Below are positions 8,087 through 13,980 of a stretch of DNA of 20,924 nt, one piece after another. This DNA is from a virus, in IMG/VR virus record IMGVR_UViG_3300009502_000237, positions 1 to 20,924 of that record, one strand, 5' to 3'. Numbering within the stretch: the stretch's first letter is position 1; each line of letters opens with the position of its first letter. Under the pieces are notes generated by a model, which saw only the letters and a list, made by a program, of their open reading frames with translations, searched no databases and was not told where the DNA came from. Made by a program: the position numbers and the translations under genes.

Positions 8087-9886
8087 CTATCGTCCCGCCG
8101 TTACCAGATAGTCAACCAACTTTTGTACGCCACGATCACCTGATCGCAATTCCTGATATAAATTTTCCGCTGTAGATTTTGACCCGTTTATTGTCACATT
8201 GAACGTATGACCACTTGTCATACTCTTTGTCGTGCTGTTGTTTATCACTTGTGAACCGCGCGGCAAGTTAATCATTTCCGGCCCGCGCTCTCCGACAAGC
8301 GACATGCCACCAGGAGCGTTGTATGTGCCAAGGGCGAATTGAGTTGATTGTATCGTTGCAATATTAGTTGCCGTTTCTGCCGCCGCCACTACTCCTCCAG
8401 CAATTGCCAGCGCGGCTTTATCGTAGAATGTAACTCCTGTATCCCAACCCGCCTTTACAGCAGTTACAATTGATGCTGCGCCTTCAGCAATAGCTATACC
8501 AGTAAGAATATTCTTTTTTTCTTGAGCTTGCATTTTGGATTGATTTACAGCAAATTTTCCAAGCTGGACAAGTGCGTTAGTTGTTTTATATGATGCTGTC
8601 CACATGCTCTCTTTTATTTTTTTATCTTGATCTGCTTCCCAAATAGATATTCTTACTCTTCCCTCTGCTTGCTCTGTTAGCAATTTAGTTTTATTTACTT
8701 CTATTTGTGCATCTAAATCGGCAGACGTAGCAATTGATTTTAAATAATCTTGATTTTCTTTGTACCTTATTTTATGCATTTTCGTTATATGCTTCATGTA
8801 ATCGTCTTGCTCTGCTTTATATCTCGATTGTCTTTCTATCTCTTCTTTGTCTTTTTTTGGATCTTTAAAATCACTAGAACTATACAAAGATTTATTATTT
8901 TCTGATTCTTTATTATCAATTTTACTTATTGCCGATTCATTCATTTTAATTTGTGATTTTATCGCGTCAGCTTCAGCTTGAGCGATAGCTATACGTTCGC
9001 GCCTCAACGCTCCTGTTTTATCACTCCAAACCGCATACCCATTTGAAGCGTTTTTAATAGCAGAATCGATAGCTATAATTTCATTCTTGTTTGCTGCAAG
9101 CTCCCCTTCTGTTATACTCTTTTTAACGTCATCCCTATCGTCTCCATGCAATGTTTTAAAAAATGCCGCAAGTGCTGTTGTCCCCGCAATTATTGCAGGC
9201 GTAAACGTAACCGAGAACTCCGCCCCTAAAACCTGAGTAGCTTTTTTAAGCCTTGTTTGCGCTTCTTCTGCATCATGCAATCTTCGGATTGTTTCCTTGC
9301 TAAGCAGCAACCCATACTTGTCAACTTCTTCGTATAGCCCTTGTATTTCTTCTTTGCCTTTTCCGGCAATCCCCATTACTTCATTCATGCCTTTGCCAAA
9401 TAACTTATTGGCAATTGCAGCGCGTTCTGTCGTGTTAGGTATTTCGGAAAGCTTTAAAAGCGTATCTTTAAATATATCGCCAACTTCTCGCATCCCGCCG
9501 TTTTGATCTTTTACTGATATGCCAAGCACCTTAAATGCCTTGTTATTATCATAGGCTTTTACAGCCATGTCTTTCAATGCTTTTTGTAAATTCTCGACAG
9601 AGGATCCTGACATTTTTGCGACATAGTCAAGTTTTTGAACCGATTCTACGCCCAACCCTGTACGGTTTGCCATGTCAGTTACGGTTGCGCCGTATTCAAC
9701 ACCAGCCTGAACAAAATCCTTGATTTTGTCAACAGCAAAAAGACCAGCAAAAGCTCCGGCCACTTTCGTTATAGTGCTTGATACACCTTCTATTTCTCTC
9801 CCGAATTGCTTGACTCCAGTTTCAACACCTGTCAACCGTTTTGAGAAATCATCAACCAGAGTTAATACAACTTTTAAATCACTCAT
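8087..9886 (-). CDS. Tail tape measure protein
   Basis: A 599-aa protein with long helical, Lys/Glu/Ala-rich stretches (about residues 240-460), hydrophobic segments near 40-52 (KVAGAFAGLFAV) and 470-510 (ILTGIAIAEGAASIV and AALAIAGGVVAAA), and the C-terminal signature GGMSLVGERGPEMI with a following RGSQVI, very common in tape measures. It sets tail length and is ejected ahead of DNA. Its start overlaps the tail-chaperone extension by ATGA, the standard position. By the rule of roughly 0.15 nm per residue, 599 aa would give a tail of about 90 nm, shorter than lambda's. That length is an estimate from family behaviour and not read from sequence. Confidence 0.9.
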   Translation of the reverse strand: MSDLKVVLTLVDDFSKRLTGVETGVKQFGREIEGVSSTITKVAGAFAGLFAVDKIKDFVQAGVEYGATVTDMANRTGLGVESVQKLDYVAKMSGSSVENLQKALKDMAVKAYDNNKAFKVLGISVKDQNGGMREVGDIFKDTLLKLSEIPNTTERAAIANKLFGKGMNEVMGIAGKGKEEIQGLYEEVDKYGLLLSKETIRRLHDAEEAQTRLKKATQVLGAEFSVTFTPAIIAGTTALAAFFKTLHGDDRDDVKKSITEGELAANKNEIIAIDSAIKNASNGYAVWSDKTGALRRERIAIAQAEADAIKSQIKMNESAISKIDNKESENNKSLYSSSDFKDPKKDKEEIERQSRYKAEQDDYMKHITKMHKIRYKENQDYLKSIATSADLDAQIEVNKTKLLTEQAEGRVRISIWEADQDKKIKESMWTASYKTTNALVQLGKFAVNQSKMQAQEKKNILTGIAIAEGAASIVTAVKAGWDTGVTFYDKAALAIAGGVVAAAETATNIATIQSTQFALGTYNAPGGMSLVGERGPEMINLPRGSQVINNSTTKSMTSGHTFNVTINGSKSTAENLYQELRSGDRGVQKLVDYLVTAGR

Positions 9887-10278
9887 TTTTTATTCTCTTC
9901 CTGTTGCTTTTTGATCTGGTTGTATAACTTTTCCCAAAGCCCGAACACTTGTAAAAGTTTCTTCTGTTGCTTTATTCTGCTTTGTCCGTTTGGGTAAATA
10001 TGATGTTGAATGTAAGAATAAAAATGAGGTAGCCAAAACGATACTTCCGGCGTTATTATAGATCGGGGACACCGTTTCAGATAGATTTTGTTTTTCCCTT
10101 TGCAATATTCGCATTTTTTATTCTCTCCATCGCAAATAGGACATTTAAACTCTATCTGAACCCGCCGAGTCGGTCTCACGCATCCTTTGCTTTTTTTATC
10201 TTTACCAGTGCAACCGAGACAATTATACTCAGCCGCCATGTTGGTATCAAAAAAGCAAATCCATGCAGCCGATACTAT
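9883..10278 (-). CDS. Tail-assembly chaperone extension (T-like), made by -1 frameshift
   Basis: This frame is open without a stop from the slip site at 10278 to 9883 and would add about 131 residues to the upstream chaperone, giving a fusion of about 251 aa. A free-standing start at ATG 10239 is possible (118 aa), but nothing like a Shine-Dalgarno precedes it, which favours expression by frameshifting. Counted from that ATG, Cys at 7, 10, 20, 33, 36, 43, 46 and 57 form CxxC pairs in a DnaJ-like zinc-binding pattern (FKCPICDGENKKCEYCKGK). The C-terminus is helical and basic. In lambda, G and GT chaperones hold tail tube protein on the tape measure, and this gene sits between the same two partners. 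Its stop overlaps the tape-measure start by ATGA. Confidence 0.8.
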   Translation of the reverse strand: MVSAAWICFFDTNMAAEYNCLGCTGKDKKSKGCVRPTRRVQIEFKCPICDGENKKCEYCKGKNKIYLKRCPRSIITPEVSFWLPHFYSYIQHHIYPNGQSRIKQQKKLLQVFGLWEKLYNQIKKQQEENKK

Positions 10279-10637
10279 TTTTTTAGGTCATCGCCCGATA
10301 TAAAATTCCCGCTTTTCCAGAAGCCCAATATATCAAGCCGAAGCGGATACGGTAATTTTTCCGCGCTTGATCCGGCTGTAAATTCCGGTATCATTACGCC
10401 TTCGGGTGCTTTCCAGCCGCAAAGAATAATATTCAAATGCCCACTTACCCACTTGCGCAATTCAATCGGGTTTTCCTCGAAAAGTTTGTTACGTTCTTCT
10501 CTTATTGTCGGATACGCCTTTTCATATTCTATCAATGCAATGTCAACCTCGTCTGTAGGCTGCTTTAATAGATACTTTATTCCGGTGTCCTTATCAGTAT
10601 ACGCTATAGGATCGTCTCCGAAAGGGATAAAAGCCAT
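10275..10637 (-). CDS. Tail-assembly chaperone (G-like)
   Basis: A 120-aa protein directly after the major tail tube gene (1 bp gap) and before the tape measure, the standard position of the G-type tail assembly chaperone. The N-terminal half is a compact mixed domain (IKYLLKQPTDEVDIALIEYEKAY), followed by helical and acidic segments. The last codons read CTA AAA AAA TAG, so the stop directly follows an A_AAA_AAA heptamer, and the -1 frame then runs without a stop into the zinc-finger frame. Most ribosomes would stop here and make G alone; a fraction would make GT. GGGG lies about 8 bases before the ATG at 10637. Family assignment rests on context and the frameshift design more than on residue motifs. 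Confidence 0.8.
   Translation of the reverse strand: MAFIPFGDDPIAYTDKDTGIKYLLKQPTDEVDIALIEYEKAYPTIREERNKLFEENPIELRKWVSGHLNIILCGWKAPEGVMIPEFTAGSSAEKLPYPLRLDILGFWKSGNFISGDDLKK
10278..10284 (-). promoter_or_regulatory. Programmed -1 frameshift slippery heptamer A_AAA_AAA
   Basis: On the minus strand the zero frame reads CTA AAA AAA TAG. Slipping back one base gives ATA GTA TCG, in phase with the downstream zinc-finger frame (codon starts at 10278, 10275, ... 10239) and with no stop between. GTATC (10275-10271) and GATAC (10248-10244) could pair, with two extra G-U pairs, but this stem begins only 2 bases after the heptamer and may not be the stimulator. Confidence 0.8.
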
Positions 10638-10638
10638 G

Positions 10639-11622
10639 TTATACCCCGATTCCTATTGTAAAGTCATTTCTGTTCAATTGACCCTTAATATCAAACGCCG
10701 CAATATTGTTTTCGTCGCTCGATTTGCGTTCTGTAATCTGCATATAATTTCCGAGCAACTGTATATCCTTCGGGCTTGTTCCCCATTGGATTTTAAACGC
10801 GCCCTCGCTCTGATTACGCAACGCAACAAGCGGATCCACTGTTGCCTTTGTCATGGCATAGCACTTGATAGACACTTTTATTTTTCTGTCCGTAACATCA
10901 CTATACCCCGCGCCATTTTGTTCGCTCGGATCTTCACGGTTTACAGTTGTTTGAGATCCATCAACTTCAAATGACTTTATCTTGTAAAGAGAGCTGCCTA
11001 TCACAAGGATTGTTGCACCCTTGAGAGAATACGGAGTTTCCCGCGCCTTGGCGCTTGATATATCTGGCTGCGTTGCATCAGTCTCGCTGTGAAAAGCCCC
11101 GTCCATATCAAACGTAATTACCGGAACTTTATTTGCTTCACCAGCGATCTTAAATGTTCCAGCTAAGTTATAAAATCGTTTTTTCAGAGCACCGCTTGTC
11201 TCTTGAGACCCTGCATAATGATCCAATACTCCACTAGTAGAAAAAACTGAAGCCGGGGCTAAAGAAAATTGTGATGGAGCAGTCCCGCCGGGAGCCGTAG
11301 AAGTTAATGCAAAATTACAGGAGCCATACAGCACCTTTCCCCATTGTGGCAATACTTGGTTATTTCCCGAAGCAGGATTCATTGCGAATTGCAAAGATAC
11401 TTTTCCTGTTTCTTTACCGGGGACTGCTGAATATTGATCAAATCCCCCTGCAACTATTTCTATCGGCTCAATAGAAACATTCAAATCAGCATTTGACCCT
11501 TTCAACACTTGCGCAATATCACTTGCCGCCAAAGTTAATGCTCCTGCTGTAGAATAATCCATGCCCGGAGTAGTTTGTGGCTGATAAAGAAATAGCTCCC
11601 TTAACTTGTGCATTGCTGACAT
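10639..11622 (-). CDS. Major tail tube protein
   Basis: A 327-aa protein rich in beta strands, Thr, Ser and Gly, with no membrane segment. Features typical of siphovirus tail tube subunits include an N-terminal helix-loop region (MSAMHKLRELFLYQP), a long middle beta region (ETGKVSLQFAMNP, FYNLAGTFKIAGE, VPVITFDMDG) and a C-terminal segment (TERKSSDENNIAAFDIKGQL). It has the canonical place just before the G/GT chaperones and tape measure, and a strong Shine-Dalgarno (AAGGAGA, 6 bases from the ATG), fitting a high-copy structural protein. It would polymerise around the tape measure to form the tail tube. It is longer than the lambda V protein (about 246 aa), so an added surface domain is possible. 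Confidence 0.8.
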   Translation of the reverse strand: MSAMHKLRELFLYQPQTTPGMDYSTAGALTLAASDIAQVLKGSNADLNVSIEPIEIVAGGFDQYSAVPGKETGKVSLQFAMNPASGNNQVLPQWGKVLYGSCNFALTSTAPGGTAPSQFSLAPASVFSTSGVLDHYAGSQETSGALKKRFYNLAGTFKIAGEANKVPVITFDMDGAFHSETDATQPDISSAKARETPYSLKGATILVIGSSLYKIKSFEVDGSQTTVNREDPSEQNGAGYSDVTDRKIKVSIKCYAMTKATVDPLVALRNQSEGAFKIQWGTSPKDIQLLGNYMQITERKSSDENNIAAFDIKGQLNRNDFTIGIGV

Positions 11623-11632
11623 TTTAATCTCC

Positions 11633-11932
11633 TTATTCTACAATCAACATGATTTGTGTTGCGCCTGTTCCTGTTTTATAAATCTTTGCTATTCCGTCAA
11701 TTCCATTCCAGCAAGGTGAATTTAAATATCCCGTTACTGTTGATCCATCGGAATTTAGAAAATCGCATTTTATAACCCCGTCACCGGATGCGACAATTCC
11801 TTTTACTCTTGTTCCATCAGGTACGGTATAATCAGTGCTTGCTAATGATACAATAATCTTATTCCCGTTTCCTGTTATAGCATAAAGCATTTCGGGAGTT
11901 GATCGCGCTTTACTTGCCGGTTTTGCTGCCAT
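11633..11932 (-). CDS. Small virion-associated protein of unknown function
   Basis: A 99-aa soluble protein between the tail terminator-like gene and the tail tube gene. The N-terminus is Ala/Lys-rich (MAAKPASKARS). The rest looks like short beta strands with Gly-Thr-Ser turns (NKIIVSLASTDYTV, GTRVKGIVASGDG, ATQIMLIVE). AAAGG about 7 bases before the ATG is a usable ribosome-binding site, and only 3 bp separate it from the upstream stop. Its place suggests a tail or head-tail decoration or accessory part, but I recognise no family. Confidence 0.6.
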   Translation of the reverse strand: MAAKPASKARSTPEMLYAITGNGNKIIVSLASTDYTVPDGTRVKGIVASGDGVIKCDFLNSDGSTVTGYLNSPCWNGIDGIAKIYKTGTGATQIMLIVE

Positions 11933-11935
11933 ATT

Positions 11936-12406
11936 TTAGCCTTTCTGATATGGATTATTTGAATCAATATGTGTTTCAACTTCAAATATGACATATGATC
12001 TGTAAAATGTACTTCCATTCTCATCTATCACATCATCATCAAAATCAACAACCTTTGTTAACGATGCAAGCCCGCCACATGTTCTATCAACCATCCACGC
12101 TTTTACAATATCTGCATTGACGTTTCGGAAGTGATATATAATTTCATCGCCACTTGTTGATTCATCATTGTAAACATCCTCATACAATACAGCGTACATT
12201 ACTTTTATATGATCTAAATCATTTAATTCGTTTTCAACTACTACAGATTTTAGAAGCTGTATATATGGATACCGTCCATTGATATTTAATATAGTTCGTT
12301 TCTCTTCGACCGCTCCATAGGTGAATGAATAACCATTTGCAATAGTCAATAGTTTTAATGCTGCTTTTCGGTTTGCTGTTAATTGCGCAAGTATACAATC
12401 ACTCAC
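11936..12406 (-). CDS. Tail terminator / head-tail joining protein (U-like by position)
   Basis: A 156-aa protein starting with GTG, whose start overlaps the upstream stop as GTGA, with GAAGG about 9 bases before. The layout is an N-terminal helix (AQLTANRKAALKLLTIA), then strands (YPYIQLLKSVVVE, HIKVMYAVLYEDVY) and a C-terminal strand (SYVIFEVETHID), matching the alpha/beta plan of tail terminator proteins of the lambda U type and placed as expected, between a Z/gp10-like gene and the tail tube. It would cap the finished tail and join it to the head. The family call is an inference from length, order and secondary-structure character. Confidence 0.6.
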   Translation of the reverse strand: MSDCILAQLTANRKAALKLLTIANGYSFTYGAVEEKRTILNINGRYPYIQLLKSVVVENELNDLDHIKVMYAVLYEDVYNDESTSGDEIIYHFRNVNADIVKAWMVDRTCGGLASLTKVVDFDDDVIDENGSTFYRSYVIFEVETHIDSNNPYQKG

Positions 12407-13137
12407 AGTATGTCACCTTCTTTTATCATCTTTTCAACCTTGCGCGTTGCCCTATCCATTGATACTTGTCCCCGGTGCATTATTCTTGGCAGTCTTTTAT
12501 TCCACAACTCTTGAAATTTATATTGACGTTTAATTTTAGCTTCTCTCTTTGCCGTAAACACACGAACGTAATCTTGATTTTTTATGTTTCCGCCGTTCTT
12601 GTCGCCTTTTCCGTATTGCTTTGCTTTCCTATCTTCTATTCCATTTGTGGATAATAGATAAACAATAGATCCAGTTTTTGATTTTATAGAGCGAAAGTTT
12701 TTAATATTCTGTTTAAAATATTCAAGGGCTTCTTCTTGTTTATATATTCCGAAATATTTTAACGCCTTAATATTCGGTATTATCATCCAGTCGCCTTGAA
12801 CCTTGCCACCCGTCTCGAAAAGCTCCAAGACCTTGTTTGCTTTCGAGTCGTTTCCTACTGCTCCCATAACTAATTGGGAGTGCATTGTTTTTGCATCATT
12901 TTTAAATGATGTCAATTTTTCAACAATACTATTAGGCCAACCTTCAAACCCTGCCGCTGTTTCCTTGTGATATAATTTGCCTTTTATTCCCGATGTACTA
13001 TCGCGCTTCTTTTTCCTTCCAAGGAAACCTATTCTCTCTTTGTTTAACCAGTAATCCATCTCTTCCGCGAATACGCTAGGCATTTTCTTAAATGCAAACA
13101 ATACCCTGCCTGCGTCATAACTTGTTTGCTTTGGCAT
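12403..13137 (-). CDS. Tail completion protein (gp10/Z-like by position)
   Basis: A 244-aa, strongly basic, mostly helical protein. The N-terminus (AGRVLFAFKKMPSVFAEEMDYWLNK) resembles the first helix of HK97 gp10 or lambda Z-type completion proteins, where a helix precedes a basic loop (GFLGRKKKRDSTSG). The middle has strands (DWMIIPNIKALKYFGIYK and SIVYLLSTNG), and the C-terminus a basic helical segment (FQELWNKRLPRIMHRG). It starts by TAATG overlap with the connector gene and ends by GTGA overlap with the terminator-like gene. It would help form the head-tail interface. Confidence 0.6.
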   Translation of the reverse strand: MPKQTSYDAGRVLFAFKKMPSVFAEEMDYWLNKERIGFLGRKKKRDSTSGIKGKLYHKETAAGFEGWPNSIVEKLTSFKNDAKTMHSQLVMGAVGNDSKANKVLELFETGGKVQGDWMIIPNIKALKYFGIYKQEEALEYFKQNIKNFRSIKSKTGSIVYLLSTNGIEDRKAKQYGKGDKNGGNIKNQDYVRVFTAKREAKIKRQYKFQELWNKRLPRIMHRGQVSMDRATRKVEKMIKEGDIL

Positions 13138-13496
13138 TACACAAGCCCCAAGCGAAAAGCCCCCGCGTCCATTCTGATAATTCCCGCTACGTTAAATGTC
13201 GTATTCGTCGTGTCGCCCGGATACTTTTTAAAAGACACCTTATCAGAATTTATTTTTATAATTGGTAAATAAGTACGTGAAACATATATTTCTGTTTCGT
13301 AAATTTTCCCCGCATCACCCGATTGACCTTTAATATTCAAATTCAACCGCTTTTCCGTACCACGAAAAATAACTGCATCAATAGTTTTTACTACTGCCGC
13401 ACCTGTTGCCATTGAAGTATAGGATACGCTTTCCTCGAATCCACTATCAAGGAAAGCGTTGTCCATATCTGTTGCTAAATCATCAAGAAGAGACAT
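13137..13496 (-). CDS. Head-tail connector protein (FII-like by position)
   Basis: About 119 aa from ATG 13496, which I prefer because it follows the upstream stop at 13499; a TTG at 13505 in the same frame would add three residues. The protein has an acidic N-terminal helix (LLDDLATDMDNAFLDSGFEE) followed by beta strands (AVIFRGTEKRLNLNIKGQ, YETEIYVSRTYLPIIK, NTTFNVAGIIRMDAGA). Small mainly-beta proteins of this length after the decoration gene are often the lambda FII-type connector to which the tail docks. The stop overlaps the next start as TAATG. The ribosome-binding site is weak (TTTGGT), so coupling to the upstream gene is likely. Confidence 0.55.
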   Translation of the reverse strand: MSLLDDLATDMDNAFLDSGFEESVSYTSMATGAAVVKTIDAVIFRGTEKRLNLNIKGQSGDAGKIYETEIYVSRTYLPIIKINSDKVSFKKYPGDTTNTTFNVAGIIRMDAGAFRLGLV

Positions 13497-13498
13497 TG

Positions 13499-13915
13499 TT
13501 ACCAAACGTAAAAAGCTGTCGGCCCAAAATTCAGGTCAACCTTTACGAATGAATCACCACTTGCCACAGCTTCGACGCACATTCCCACACCGTAAAGGCC
13601 TGTTGCTGTTCCTCCGGTTGTCGCTGCTGCTGCCGATGCAGCATATTGCACATCGCAACCCTGAGTAAATGCTACAGCGGCCTTTTCAATGCTCACAATA
13701 CCCTTAATAATAAGGCTATACTGAGCACTTGCCGCAACCGTACCGCCAACGCTTCCAGCGTCGACAACTCCAACATACCCTTTGTTTGTTCCGGTTCCTA
13801 CGGTGATAACTTCGTTATGATACAACGTTCGACCTGTATCATTTGTCATCAATCGGACATCCGACATTTCAATGTCGGCAATTCTCCGACTTACTACCAC
13901 GTTTTGTGCTGCCAT
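13499..13915 (-). CDS. Capsid decoration / stabilising protein (DUF2190-like)
   Basis: A 138-aa, Gly/Ala/Val/Thr-rich small beta protein directly after the capsid gene. The pattern of short strands and Gly turns (TLYHNEVITVGTGTNKGYVG, SAQYSLIIKGIVSIEKAA, GDSFVKVDL) is that of DUF2190 proteins, which decorate and stabilise capsids like lambda D. A strong Shine-Dalgarno (AAAGGAGA) lies about 7 bases before the ATG, fitting high-copy expression. A GC-rich hairpin lies between it and the capsid stop. Its stop is 2 bp from the preferred start of the next gene. Confidence 0.75.
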   Translation of the reverse strand: MAAQNVVVSRRIADIEMSDVRLMTNDTGRTLYHNEVITVGTGTNKGYVGVVDAGSVGGTVAASAQYSLIIKGIVSIEKAAVAFTQGCDVQYAASAAAATTGGTATGLYGVGMCVEAVASGDSFVKVDLNFGPTAFYVW

Positions 13916-13942
13916 TTGAAATTCTCCTTTTAAAATTATGAA

Positions 13943-13964
13943 GCGGGGTATTTTTCAACCCCGC
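13943..13964 (-). other. Intercistronic hairpin between capsid and decoration genes
   Basis: On the minus strand GCGGGGT (13964-13958) pairs perfectly with ACCCCGC (13949-13943) around an 8-base loop, within the 65-bp gap after the capsid stop. No run of T follows, so it is at best a leaky terminator. An RNA-stability or processing hairpin that sets relative expression of capsid and decoration protein fits better. Confidence 0.6.
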
Positions 13965-13980
13965 ATATTTAACTTAACAA

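Noticed and set aside
10244-10275. GTATC/GATAC pairing as a certain frameshift stimulator
   Set aside because: The stem is short, the loop is 18 bases, and it begins 2 bases after the heptamer instead of the usual 5-9; kept only as a weak possibility.
10453-10974. A 173-codon plus-strand frame over the tail chaperone and tail tube genes
   Set aside because: It runs antisense to two well-supported genes, has no recognisable domain or ribosome-binding context, and looks like a shadow.
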